Part shown: piece after piece, positions 42,942 through 51,579 of the stretch
Layout: each line of letters opens with the position of its first letter
How positions within the stretch are numbered: the stretch's first letter is position 1
Source: an uncultured Eudoraea sp.
GTDB lineage: Bacteria; Bacteroidota; Bacteroidia; Flavobacteriales; Flavobacteriaceae
Direction of reading: 5' to 3'
Assembly (NCBI RefSeq): GCF_947260015.1
Contig: NZ_CAMYOM010000012.1
Span: forward strand, 22,861-86,860
Length of the DNA: 64,000 bases
The notes under the pieces: model-generated
What the model saw: only the letters and a program-made list of their open reading frames with translations
What the model was told of the DNA's origin: nothing
Database searches by the model: none
Made by a program: the position numbers and the translations under genes

Positions 42942-43553
42942 TTATTTAATTTTTACGGTAAGTAATTCTTCACCTTCAAGCATGGCCGAAAGGTAATCAT
43001 TTGCACTTATTTTACCAACACCAGCGGGAGTTCCGGTAAAAATTATATCTCCCTTTTTTAACATAAAGAATTTAGAGACATATGAAATTAGTGAATCTAT
43101 GTTCCATAACATTAAAGCTGTATTTCCCTTTTGGACTATTGTCCCATTTTTTGAAAGTGAAAAATTCAATTTGTTCAAGTCTTGAAAATTAGTCTTATCT
43201 ACCCATTTTCCTATTACAGCCGAACCATCAAAACCTTTAGAAATTTCCCAGGGAAGACCTTTTTCTTTTAACTTGGATTGCAGATCTCTGGCTGTAAAAT
43301 CTATACCAAGCCCAATCTCATCATAATAGGTATGGGCAAATTTGTCATTAATATGTTTACCTACTTTTTTGATTTTTACCAAAACTTCTATTTCATAATG
43401 AATTTCTTTTGAGAACTCCGGGATATAAAAATCTTGTTCCTTTGGAAGAACAGCAGAATCGGGCTTGATAAACACCACCGGATCCCTGGGCCTTTCATTG
43501 GCCAGTTCCTCTATATGATCCACATAATTACGACCAATACAAATGATTTTCAT
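42942..43553 (-). CDS. Fumarylacetoacetate hydrolase-family protein
   Basis: The protein has 203 residues, the short FAH form. It starts MKIICIGRNYVDHIEELANERP, and has EIHYEIEVLVKIKKVGKH, with metal-binding E-x-E, and FTARDLQSKLKEKGLPWEISKGFDGS, and ends FTGTPAGVGKI. Short members are often oxaloacetate decarboxylases or acylpyruvases (FAHD1 type). It follows the exonuclease gene by 19 bp and directly abuts the Hpt gene. Confidence 0.93.
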   Translation of the reverse strand: MKIICIGRNYVDHIEELANERPRDPVVFIKPDSAVLPKEQDFYIPEFSKEIHYEIEVLVKIKKVGKHINDKFAHTYYDEIGLGIDFTARDLQSKLKEKGLPWEISKGFDGSAVIGKWVDKTNFQDLNKLNFSLSKNGTIVQKGNTALMLWNIDSLISYVSKFFMLKKGDIIFTGTPAGVGKISANDYLSAMLEGEELLTVKIK

Positions 43554-43572
43554 CTATTATTTCCTGAAACTT

Positions 43573-44349
43573 TTAGCTTAATTTATTATTCAGCTGACTT
43601 AGTTTTATCTGAGTAAGTACCTTTTTGGTATACAGAGGAAAATCCGCATTCAGGATCCATCCAAAATAACCTGGTTCCTGGTCCAATACTGCCAGTACTT
43701 TTTTACCCTTATGTTTCCCAAATGAAAATATTTCTTCCCCATTTTCATCCAAAACAATAAAACCTGCAAAATCTACAGACTGTTTCCGTCTTGAAAAATC
43801 AGACAGATTCTTTATGTTGTTTTCAAGCTCTGGATAACGATCTAACTGAGATAGAAGGACTTCGTAAGTTGCCATGGTATCGGCTTCAGCACTATGAGCA
43901 TTATTAAGGTCTTTATCGCAATAAAATTTATATGCTGCCTCCAGGGTACGTTTTTCCATCTTATGAAAAATGGTTTGAACATCTACAGATAACATGTTTT
44001 TTAGATCGAAATCAATTTCTGATCGAAGCATTTCTTCCGCCAGAAGTGGGATATCAAAACGATCCGAATTAAAACCGGCCAGATCGCAGTCCTTTATTAT
44101 GTTGAAAATTTCTCTGGCCAACTCCTTAAATTTAGGTTCGTTGGCAACTTTCTCATTAGAAATACCATGAATTGCAACGACCTCATCAGGTATGGTCATT
44201 TCAGGATTAACCAGCCAGGTCTTACTTTCTTTATTGCCATTAGGAAATACTTTCAGAATGGAAATTTCAACGATTCGGTCCTTGGCGACATTGGTGCCCG
44301 TGGTTTCCAAATCAAAAAAACATATGGGTTTGCTGAGTTTTAGTTCCAT
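43573..44349 (-). CDS. DnaQ-like 3'-5' exonuclease
   Basis: The protein has 258 residues from the ATG at 44349 (MELKLSKPICFFDLETTG); an upstream ATG (44370) would add seven residues. It is a DEDDh exonuclease: ExoI FFDLETTGTN, ExoII GFNSDRFDIPLL, and ExoIII H-x-A-x-x-D as NAHSAEADTMAT. The C-terminus has an extra domain (SFGKHKGKKVLAVLDQEPGYFGWIL), the cold-shock-exonuclease tail seen in Bacteroidetes DnaQ-like proteins. It proofreads or trims DNA. Confidence 0.93.
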   Translation of the reverse strand: MELKLSKPICFFDLETTGTNVAKDRIVEISILKVFPNGNKESKTWLVNPEMTIPDEVVAIHGISNEKVANEPKFKELAREIFNIIKDCDLAGFNSDRFDIPLLAEEMLRSEIDFDLKNMLSVDVQTIFHKMEKRTLEAAYKFYCDKDLNNAHSAEADTMATYEVLLSQLDRYPELENNIKNLSDFSRRKQSVDFAGFIVLDENGEEIFSFGKHKGKKVLAVLDQEPGYFGWILNADFPLYTKKVLTQIKLSQLNNKLS

Positions 44350-44530
44350 TATAGAGGGATATTTAAGCAAAGATAATTTTTAAAATAAAGTTAAACAGGA
44401 CTTAAAAACATATCTTTTAAGAGATTTTGAACAAAGGCATTCCAATAAACATATCATCTAAAAGTATTTAAGATGCCATTATTGTAATGAAAGTCTACAT
44501 ATTTTGCATTCGGTAACTTCCAAAAAAAGA

Positions 44531-45886
44531 CTAAATCTCCCTATCCATATCCCAGGCCTCAAGATAATCTGCAATGGTTTTAACGAACATACCGCCAAGA
44601 GCCCCATTTACAACACGATGATCATAGCTATGTGAAAGAAACATTTTACTACGGATACCAATAAAGTCGCCCTCTGCTGTTTCTATAACAGCCGGCATTT
44701 TTCGAATGGCTCCCAGGGCCAATATTGCCACCTGAGGTTGGTTAATAATTGGTGTCCCAAAAACACTTCCAAAAGATCCTACGTTTGTGACTGTATAAGT
44801 GCCGTCTTTTACCTCATCTGGTTTTAGTGCATTGTTTCTTGATCTGTTCGCGAGATCATTGACTACTTTGGCCATTCCAACCAAATTCAGCTGATCTGCA
44901 TTTTTTATTACAGGTACAATCAGATTTCCATCGGGCAATGCAGCAGCCATTCCAATATTAATATTCTTTTTCCGTATTACTGTTTCCCCTTCTACTGAAA
45001 TGTTAACCATTGGATATTTCTTTAAAGCCTTTGCGACGGCCTCAATAAAAATTGGCGTAAATGTTAACTTTTCTCCTTCACTTTTCTGGAAAGCATCCTT
45101 AACCTTATTCCTCCACGCAACCACATTGGTAACGTCTACTTCAATAAAACTTTGTACGTGTGCTGAAGTGGAGATACTCTCTTTCATATGATGGGCAATA
45201 AGTTTACCCATCCTTGTCAATGGAATAATCTCATCTTCACCATTAGACTGTACCCTGGTAACCTGATGCGGTTCTGTGCTAACAGGAGTTTCCTGCTTTA
45301 ATGGTTCAGGCACCTTCACTGGTGTTACATCAGGTTTTGCAACCGGAGTGATTTCAGGCTTCTCAATCTTTATATAGGCCAAAATATCATTTTTGGTAAC
45401 CCTGCCTTCTTTACCAGTACCTTCTATATTATCCAATTCAGCTGCCGTTATACCTTCTTCTCTGGCAATATTTTTAACAAGGGGAGAGTAGAAGCGGGTT
45501 GTATCGGCTAAACTTTGAGCTGAGCTGCCAACAAGTTCCTGAACATTGCCCACTTTTTCTTCTGAGACAACTACTTCCTCTGGAAGAATTTCGGTCGATT
45601 CTTCTTTTTGGTCTGCAGAGGTGACTCCTGCGGACTCTGATTCTCCATCCATTTCTATAACAGCCACCGTCTGTCCAACTTTAATGATATCGTCAATATT
45701 AAAAAGTTTTTCCAGCAATACACCCTCAACTTCGCTGGGTACTTCAGAGTCTACCTTATCTGTCGCAATTTCAAATACCGCCTCATCCATTTCTATCGTA
45801 TCGCCAACCTCCTTTAACCAAGCAGTTAAGGTAGCTTCTGCAACACTTTCACCCATTTGCGGCAATTTCAATTCAAATTTTGCCAT
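44531..45886 (-). CDS. 2-oxo acid dehydrogenase E2 acyltransferase
   Basis: The protein has 451 residues: lipoyl domain (1-80, lipoyl Lys44 in TDKVDSE), a long acidic linker, the E3/E1-binding domain (about 133-170), a Pro-rich linker, and a CAT-like catalytic domain (about 220-450). The catalytic HxxxDG motif reads HRVVNG: His423 kept but Asp replaced by Asn427 (codon AAT, 44606-44608). It probably belongs to a branched-chain or pyruvate complex; no E1 or E3 is adjacent. Confidence 0.93.
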   Translation of the reverse strand: MAKFELKLPQMGESVAEATLTAWLKEVGDTIEMDEAVFEIATDKVDSEVPSEVEGVLLEKLFNIDDIIKVGQTVAVIEMDGESESAGVTSADQKEESTEILPEEVVVSEEKVGNVQELVGSSAQSLADTTRFYSPLVKNIAREEGITAAELDNIEGTGKEGRVTKNDILAYIKIEKPEITPVAKPDVTPVKVPEPLKQETPVSTEPHQVTRVQSNGEDEIIPLTRMGKLIAHHMKESISTSAHVQSFIEVDVTNVVAWRNKVKDAFQKSEGEKLTFTPIFIEAVAKALKKYPMVNISVEGETVIRKKNINIGMAAALPDGNLIVPVIKNADQLNLVGMAKVVNDLANRSRNNALKPDEVKDGTYTVTNVGSFGSVFGTPIINQPQVAILALGAIRKMPAVIETAEGDFIGIRSKMFLSHSYDHRVVNGALGGMFVKTIADYLEAWDMDREI

Positions 45887-45975
45887 ATTACTATTTATAG
45901 TGCTTTTTTGTACAAATATTTTGCAAAAATACTAAAAAAACGCCCCTATTTTTAAATTTATTGTATGAATTATCT

Positions 45976-46596
45976 TCATGTAGCCTTCATGGAACCTTCA
46001 AATGGAATTCTGTTAAGAATGCTTCTTCCCAATGTGACTTCATCCGCATATTCCAATTCATCACCTACCGATATTCCTCTCGCAATTGTAGAGATTTTTA
46101 TATCAAAGGGTTTTAATTGCTTATATATATAAAAGTTAGTGGTATCACCTTCCATGGTAGAGCTCAGTGCAAAAATCAGTTCTTTTATTTGATTTTGACT
46201 TACTTTTGAGATCAAAGAGGGAATGGTTAAATCCTGTGGACCAACACCCTCCATCGGAGATATTTTGCCTCCAAGTACATGGTACAAACCCCTGTACTGA
46301 CCAGTGTTTTCAATGGCCATTACATCTCGAATATCCTCAACTACACAAACCACATCTTGCTCCCTTTTAGGGTTTGCACAGATTTGACATAATGCAACAT
46401 CCGATATATTATGGCAATTTGAGCATAATTTAATTTCCTCTCTAAGGGCCAGAAGCGAACGGGACAAATCTGAAGTTTGTTCCCCCGGCTGGTTTAATAG
46501 GTGAAGTACTAACCGCAATGCAGTACGTTTTCCAATTCCCGGCAACTGAGACATATGGTAAACCGCATTTTCTAAGAGTTTAGATGAAAATTCCAT
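45976..46596 (-). CDS. recR: Recombination mediator RecR
   Basis: The protein has 206 residues, the standard length. It has an N-terminal HhH region ([17 protein letters not shown]), a C4 zinc motif ([16 protein letters not shown]) and a Toprim domain ([29 protein letters not shown]). With RecFO it loads RecA onto SSB-coated gaps. It is divergent to the symporter gene (58-bp gap). Confidence 0.97.
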   Translation of the reverse strand: MEFSSKLLENAVYHMSQLPGIGKRTALRLVLHLLNQPGEQTSDLSRSLLALREEIKLCSNCHNISDVALCQICANPKREQDVVCVVEDIRDVMAIENTGQYRGLYHVLGGKISPMEGVGPQDLTIPSLISKVSQNQIKELIFALSSTMEGDTTNFYIYKQLKPFDIKISTIARGISVGDELEYADEVTLGRSILNRIPFEGSMKAT

Positions 46597-46654
46597 AAAG
46601 GCAAAATTACATAATGTTTTAAGTTTTTGTACTTTGCGCTAGTAATTTATTTTT

Positions 46655-48118
46655 ATGACAGCATCGCATATTCTGCTTCTTATTGGCGGTTATTTCTTCT
46701 TGCTATTGCTTATCTCTTACTTCACCGGAAAAAACGATTCCAATGCTGATTTTTTTAAAGCAGGAAAACAGTCGCCTTGGTATTTGGTAGCTTTTGGTAT
46801 GATTGGCGCTTCTTTATCCGGTGTCACGTTTATATCCGTTCCCGGCTGGGTAGAAAGTTCCCAGTTTAGTTATATGCAGGTTGTTTTCGGGTACTTGGTA
46901 GGATATTTTGTGGTTGCTTTTATTCTGATGCCTATCTATTACCGATTGAATGTTATCTCAATTTATGAGTACCTCAAAGAGCGCTTTGGAATTGTCAGTT
47001 ATAAAGTAGGTGCTTTGTCTTTCTTTATTTCCAGGGTGTTAGGGGCCTCTTTCCGGCTGTTTTTAGTAGCCATAGTTCTACAACAATTTGTATTTGACGC
47101 CTGGAATGTACCATTTGAACTTACTGTAGTCTTATCTATTCTCTTAATATGGATTTATACTTTTCGAGGGGGTATTAAAACAATTGTTTGGACAGACACG
47201 CTGCAGACCCTTTTTATGCTATTGTCTGTGGGGTTATCTATTTACTTTATTAATTCAAAATTGGGTTGGAGCTTTACGGAGTTTATTAATTCAGAAGAAT
47301 TAAAAGAGTACAGCAAAGTTTTCTTTACCGATGATTTTTACGCTAAAAACCACTTCATTAAATCTTTTATAGGTGGTATGTTCATCACTATTTGCATGAC
47401 CGGACTCGATCAGGATATGATGCAGAAGAACTTAACCTGTAAAAATTTAAAAGATGCCCAGAAGAATATGGTTTCCTTCAGTCTTATCCTGATTGTGGTA
47501 AATTTTGTTTTTCTGCTTTTGGGGGCTTTACTTTTCATTTATGCCAGCAAATTCAATATTGCAACGCCACTAATGGACGGGGAACCAAAATCTGATCTTC
47601 TTTTCCCTGAAATAGCCTTAAATAGTGGCTTGGGTGTTACCGTGGCAATCACTTTTATACTTGGCCTGATTGCAGCGGCCTATAGCAGTGCAGATAGTGC
47701 CCTTACCTCTTTGACAACTTCTTTTTGTATAGATTTTCTTGGAATTGAACAAAAACCAAAAAATGATCAAAAAATATTACGGAAAAAAACGCATATCTGG
47801 ATGAGCGTGCTCCTGATTCTAGTGGTCATACTATTCAAATACGTTTTAGACAGGAATGTTATTGATGGCCTTTTGACTGTTGCTACTTACACTTATGGCC
47901 CACTCCTGGGCCTGTTTGCTTTTGGCATATTTACAACTTACAAGGTACAGGACAACTATGTTTGGATTGTTGCAATTACATCGGTACTGCTTGTAATTGG
48001 AATTGCCAATATACCTCCTGCATACCTGGGAGGATATGCTGTGGGATATGAACTTTTACCTGTTAATGGGTTATTTACTTTTATTGGGTTATATGTTATT
48101 AGAAGAAAAACTAATTAA
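46655..48118 (+). CDS. Sodium:solute symporter (SSS family)
   Basis: The protein has 487 residues with about 13 membrane segments. SSS signatures are visible: [52 protein letters not shown], and [21 protein letters not shown] with Na2-site serines. It takes up an organic solute with Na+; the substrate cannot be read from sequence. Its stop overlaps that of the CoA-binding protein gene by 4 bp (48115-48118). Confidence 0.95.
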   Translation: MTASHILLLIGGYFFLLLLISYFTGKNDSNADFFKAGKQSPWYLVAFGMIGASLSGVTFISVPGWVESSQFSYMQVVFGYLVGYFVVAFILMPIYYRLNVISIYEYLKERFGIVSYKVGALSFFISRVLGASFRLFLVAIVLQQFVFDAWNVPFELTVVLSILLIWIYTFRGGIKTIVWTDTLQTLFMLLSVGLSIYFINSKLGWSFTEFINSEELKEYSKVFFTDDFYAKNHFIKSFIGGMFITICMTGLDQDMMQKNLTCKNLKDAQKNMVSFSLILIVVNFVFLLLGALLFIYASKFNIATPLMDGEPKSDLLFPEIALNSGLGVTVAITFILGLIAAAYSSADSALTSLTTSFCIDFLGIEQKPKNDQKILRKKTHIWMSVLLILVVILFKYVLDRNVIDGLLTVATYTYGPLLGLFAFGIFTTYKVQDNYVWIVAITSVLLVIGIANIPPAYLGGYAVGYELLPVNGLFTFIGLYVIRRKTN

Positions 48119-48474
48119 TATTGATCCGTAGCCAATAGCACCAAAGTACATGCTATTTCTACTTCAATTTCATTGTTGTTTAAAATTTTATAAAACTCAG
48201 GGTTTTCCGTACCCGGGTTAAAAATCACCCGATTAGGATTAATTTGAATAATTTGTTCATAATACTCCTTTTGTCGTTTTTGATTAAGATATAAGGTAAT
48301 GGTATGAATGTCTTGAAAGTCTTCAAGGCTCGAACTAATCTGTACACCTGATACATCACCGATCTTTGGACCAAAAGCCATGGTTTCGATATCTTTTGCC
48401 CGCAATCTAATTATGGCCAAATAACTGTAGCGATTTGGATTTAATGAAGCCCCAAAAACAAGTGTAGTTTTCAT
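48115..48474 (-). CDS. CoA-binding-domain (YccU-like) protein
   Basis: The protein has 119 residues, a single Rossmann-like domain. It starts [23 protein letters not shown] and contains [21 protein letters not shown] and [14 protein letters not shown], the CoA-binding pattern of succinyl-CoA synthetase-like small proteins. Function unknown. It converges with the symporter gene and shares its last 4 bp. Confidence 0.88.
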   Translation of the reverse strand: MKTTLVFGASLNPNRYSYLAIIRLRAKDIETMAFGPKIGDVSGVQISSSLEDFQDIHTITLYLNQKRQKEYYEQIIQINPNRVIFNPGTENPEFYKILNNNEIEVEIACTLVLLATDQY

Positions 48475-48854
48475 AATGTACTTCGGTCACGTTAAAGTGT
48501 GTTAATTACTGTAACTATTCATATTAATATTCGTCTTTTGGTAAACAACCAAAGACTTAATTCGTTGTGGTGCTATATTTTTATAGTTAATGGTTAGTGT
48601 TTAATATGGCCCATCAACGAAAGAAACCCCGACAAATCTGTCGGGGTTTTATTATTATATTACACCAGGTTAATTGTAAGCATTTTCCACCCATTGATAA
48701 GCAAAGATACTATTTCAATTTAATCAATTCCTATCCAAATAAGTTTTAAAAATCAGGGTAAACTTTGAATGGTTAAAATATGTTAAAATCTTTATTAAAG
48801 GTAACATTAACTGATTGTTATCGTCAAGTATGTATAATCAATATTGCAAAGTTC
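48475..48854. other. Intergenic stretch with a terminator
   Basis: This stretch between the CoA-binding gene and the TonB-receptor remnant holds the hairpin at 48624-48650 and AT-rich sequence. No other gene is seen. Confidence 0.5.
48624..48650. terminator. Strong bidirectional hairpin terminator
   Basis: AAACCCCGACA/TGTCGGGGTTT with a 4-nt loop, followed by TTTT on the plus strand. No coding gene precedes it on the plus strand within 500 bp, so it may end an untranslated transcript or be a remnant. Confidence 0.75.
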
Positions 48855-49223
48855 ATGAATAAGTTAATTTTGCTTTATACCCTGCTATTTAGTGGAGTAT
48901 TCCTTGTAAATGGAGCAAGATCAGATTCAAATGTTGTATTGGGAAGTATAAGCGGCAGGGTAATTGACAATGTTCGTAAACAACCGGTGGCTTATGCCGC
49001 AATTGTGATCAAATTGGCTTCAGATAAAAGTATAATTACAGGAGGAATCACCAATGAAGATGGCACTTTTCAAATAAAAAAACTACCCGATGGGGAGTTC
49101 AATTGGGAGAGTCAGACTGTTTTTGCAGGAATTTCTTATCGGTTTGGAAGTGGTAAAAACAAAGCTGTAAAACGAAAAAGAAGAGATAGTAATACAAAGC
49201 AAAGCGGTGGTGGTATTCTATAG
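48855..49223 (+). pseudogene. Collapsed remnant of an outer-membrane TonB-dependent receptor
   Basis: The 122-residue frame (from ATG 48855) keeps only the two ends of a large receptor: a signal peptide and a carboxypeptidase-regulatory-like domain (GSISGRVIDNVRKQPVAYAAIVIK...GTFQIKKLPDGEF), joined directly at about 49105 to a last beta-strand and tail (FAGISYRFGSGKNKAVKRKRRD, SGGGIL) typical of flavobacterial outer-membrane beta-barrel proteins of about 800-900 residues. The middle is gone without a frameshift. Function as a receptor is impossible. Confidence 0.72.
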
Positions 49224-49285
49224 ATATTAATTGATAAAATATGCAGAGTATTGGTTGGTTATCTCTTGTAATATTTGTCAATTAA

Positions 49286-49315
49286 AAAATCCCCGGCTAT
49301 ATAGCCGGGGATTTT
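49286..49315. terminator. Perfect-palindrome bidirectional terminator
   Basis: A 30-bp perfect inverted repeat: AAAATCCCCGGCTAT and its reverse complement ATAGCCGGGGATTTT. It lies between the receptor remnant and the minus-strand pyridoxamine-oxidase-like gene and can stop both transcripts. Confidence 0.88.
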
Positions 49316-49319
49316 AATT

Positions 49320-49871
49320 TTAAGATTTCTCATCAAATATTCCCGTTGGCAATCCATCCAGGCTATTTGCATTCTTGAGGCCCATGTATTCGATAAGGCC
49401 TTTTGTACCTTTTTTTTCTGCCCATATATTGAGCATATTTCGCTCCGCTTTGTAGTCCATTAGTGGCACGCCCATCCCACATGAAGTCTGGACCAGTTTT
49501 ATTTTCATTTCAACTAATTGTCTGCTACCGGCTATTTCAGGAAATTGTCCAATATGCTCTTTCCAAAAGGAATCCCGCTCATGGAATGCTCGTGCCTCAC
49601 CATATAGACGTAATATTAATGGCTTTCCTTCAAATGCACAAAACATGATTGTCATTCTTTTATCAAATTGCAAATGGGTTGCAGTTTCATTCCCGCTACC
49701 GGTAAGATTTAACCAAAGAATTCTTGTGGTATCAATAATTCGGAAAGAATCCATTCCTTTTGGAGATAGATTAATTGATCCATCTTTCATGGCAGTTGCA
49801 ACAAAAAATAGCTTTTGATTAGAAATAAAATCTACGTGAGTAGAATCCAGACTTTCGTAACGTTTCCCCAT
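49320..49871 (-). CDS. Pyridoxamine 5'-phosphate oxidase-family (FMN-binding) protein
   Basis: The protein has 183 residues with the split-barrel flavin-binding fold: HVDFISNQKLFFVATAMKDGSINLSPKG, WLNLTGSGNETATHL, RMTIMFCAFEGKPLILRLYGEARAF. Members bind FMN or F420 and oxidise or reduce small molecules. Specific activity unknown. It follows fabH by 19 bp on the same strand. Confidence 0.9.
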   Translation of the reverse strand: MGKRYESLDSTHVDFISNQKLFFVATAMKDGSINLSPKGMDSFRIIDTTRILWLNLTGSGNETATHLQFDKRMTIMFCAFEGKPLILRLYGEARAFHERDSFWKEHIGQFPEIAGSRQLVEMKIKLVQTSCGMGVPLMDYKAERNMLNIWAEKKGTKGLIEYMGLKNANSLDGLPTGIFDEKS

Positions 49872-49890
49872 TCAAATCAGATTAAAATGT

Positions 49891-50898
49891 TTACCATCGG
49901 ATTATAGCACTACCCCACGTAAACCCACTCCCAAATGCGGCCAATACTACAAGATCTCCTTCTTTTATTTTGCCCTGCTCCCATGCTTCGGTGAGTGCTA
50001 TAGGTATAGAGGCAGCAGTGGTATTTCCATATTTCATAATGTTATTATAAACCTGGTCATCCTTTAACCTGAACTTTCTTTGTATAAACTGAGAAATTCG
50101 CAAATTGGCCTGGTGGGGAATTAGCATGTCAATGTCTGTCACTTCAAGATTATTTGCTTTTAATCCTTCCATAATTACCTCGCTAAAACGAACCACGGCA
50201 TTCTTAAATACAAACTGTCCGTTCATATAGGGAAAGTAGGATTCGTCATTGGGATCATTGTCTTTTAATATATCCAATACCCATCGTTTTCCCATCCCCG
50301 GAGCAATTAAGGAAAGTTCTTCCGCGTGGGCTCCCTCTGAATGCAAATGGGTAGACAAAATTCCTTTAGAATTATCCTCCTCTCTGGTCAAAACAACAGC
50401 ACCAGCACCATCTCCGAAAATTACAGATACTCCCCTACCCCGAGAAGTCATATCAAGGCCGCCGGAATGTAACTCAGAACCTATTACCAGCACGTTCTTA
50501 TACATGCCGCTCTTAATATACTGATCTGCCAGGGAAATGGCATAAACAAAGCCGGAACATTGATTTCTTATATCTATTGCTCCAATAGTTTTAATACCCA
50601 GATCTCGTTGTACCTGTACCCCTGGTCCCGGAAAGTAATAGTCCGGACTCAGGGTAGCAAATACGATAAAATCTATGTCATCCTTATCTATTCCCGCTCT
50701 TTCAATAGCTATTTTTGCCGCCTTAACACCCATCGTGGAAGTGGTATCCTCCCCTTTTACAACATGTCGCCGTTCCTTTATCCCTGTTCGCTCCTGTATC
50801 CATTCGTCATTGGTATCCATGACTTTTGACAGATCGCTATTAGTCACTACGTTGTCAGGTACAAAATAGCCCAGTCCACTAATTTTTGAATTATACAT
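49891..50898 (-). CDS. fabH: 3-oxoacyl-ACP synthase III
   Basis: The protein has 335 residues. The Cys-His-Asn triad is in NQCSGFVYA (Cys114), PHQANLRI, and GNTTAASIP. The N-terminal YFVPDNVVTNSDLSK and WIQERTGIKERR are typical of FabH. It condenses acyl-CoA with malonyl-ACP to start fatty-acid synthesis. No other fab genes are adjacent, so it may be one of several KAS III paralogues. Confidence 0.93.
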   Translation of the reverse strand: MYNSKISGLGYFVPDNVVTNSDLSKVMDTNDEWIQERTGIKERRHVVKGEDTTSTMGVKAAKIAIERAGIDKDDIDFIVFATLSPDYYFPGPGVQVQRDLGIKTIGAIDIRNQCSGFVYAISLADQYIKSGMYKNVLVIGSELHSGGLDMTSRGRGVSVIFGDGAGAVVLTREEDNSKGILSTHLHSEGAHAEELSLIAPGMGKRWVLDILKDNDPNDESYFPYMNGQFVFKNAVVRFSEVIMEGLKANNLEVTDIDMLIPHQANLRISQFIQRKFRLKDDQVYNNIMKYGNTTAASIPIALTEAWEQGKIKEGDLVVLAAFGSGFTWGSAIIRW

Positions 50899-51297
50899 TA
50901 TTTAGTATGTGTGTTAGTTAATCTGAAAAGAATTGCCTGTACATTGGGAAATAATCATCAAAAAAGATATAATATCTACAATCTAAGATAACCAAAAAAA
51001 AAGAATTGATGAATTCGGAAACCCAGAGAACATTGGATAATTCTCAAAGATGTTTTTTGTGGAGGCTGTGACGTATTCTTTATCTTGATGTTAAATTGAA
51101 TAGATAGTTTTTATAATTTAAAATATACGAATTGAAGTAAATTTTTGCATTCTACAAAAAATGATAGAAACAAGACAAAATTATGTTATGCTTAAATGCC
51201 TGTACCGAATTTTTACAGATTCATGTGAAAATATTTTATGTTGAATATATTTTTAATTTATTTAGACTAATTTTTAATTATTATAAAATATTATAAA

Positions 51298-51332
51298 AAA
51301 AAGTGTGCTCTCGAGGGAAAGCACACTTTTAA
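51298..51332 (-). terminator. Isolated hairpin terminator upstream of htpG
   Basis: AAAGTGTGCT/AGCACACTTT with a 10-nt loop; on the minus strand it ends in a run of eight T, on the plus strand in four T. No gene lies just upstream on either strand, so it may end a small untranslated RNA. Confidence 0.6.
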
Positions 51333-51503
51333 ACAACCTAACCAATTAATAAACAATCTGATTACTAAACCAAAAAACTTTTTCATAGCAATTGATTTTT
51401 CGTAATCACACTTCAAAAATACATATTGTTTAATCATTATACATATAAATTAAACATAAAATATGTTAAAGTTTAGCTTAATGGATGCTGGAATATGTTA
51501 AAG

Positions 51504-51546
51504 TGTCAGTTTGTCACCTGTGTGCAGTATGGTACTTTTTTTGACA
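51504..51546 (+). promoter_or_regulatory. Sigma-54-like promoter with TGTCA repeats upstream of htpG
   Basis: TGGTAC at 51530-51535 and TTGAC at 51541-51545 have the spacing of a -24/-12 promoter (consensus TGGCAC-N5-TTGC). Two TGTCA repeats at 51504-51508 and 51512-51516 lie just upstream. The ATG is at 51580, giving a leader of about 22 nt. Heat-shock control is inference. Confidence 0.45.
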
Positions 51547-51579
51547 TGAATAAGTTATAATTTAAAAAATCATATAAAT

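Larger units (their letters stand above)
50899..51579. other. Long intergenic stretch between fabH and htpG
   Basis: This 681-bp AT-rich stretch carries a hairpin (51298-51332), an 11-bp direct repeat (51461-51471 and 51493-51503) and the htpG promoter region (51504-51546). A minus-strand 31-codon frame (51291-51386) runs through the hairpin and is not convincing. No other gene is seen. Confidence 0.5.

Noticed and set aside
48780..48854. Longer N-terminus for the receptor remnant
   Set aside because: The Met at 48855 starts a normal signal peptide; the extension has no such feature.
49286..49315. 30-bp perfect palindrome as an operator or mobile-element end
   Set aside because: It lies between converging genes and has the A/T flanks of a bidirectional terminator; no partner copy is seen.
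51291..51386. 31-codon minus-strand frame starting MKKFFGLVIRL
   Set aside because: It reads through a terminator hairpin and has no known relatives that I recognise; coding is unlikely.
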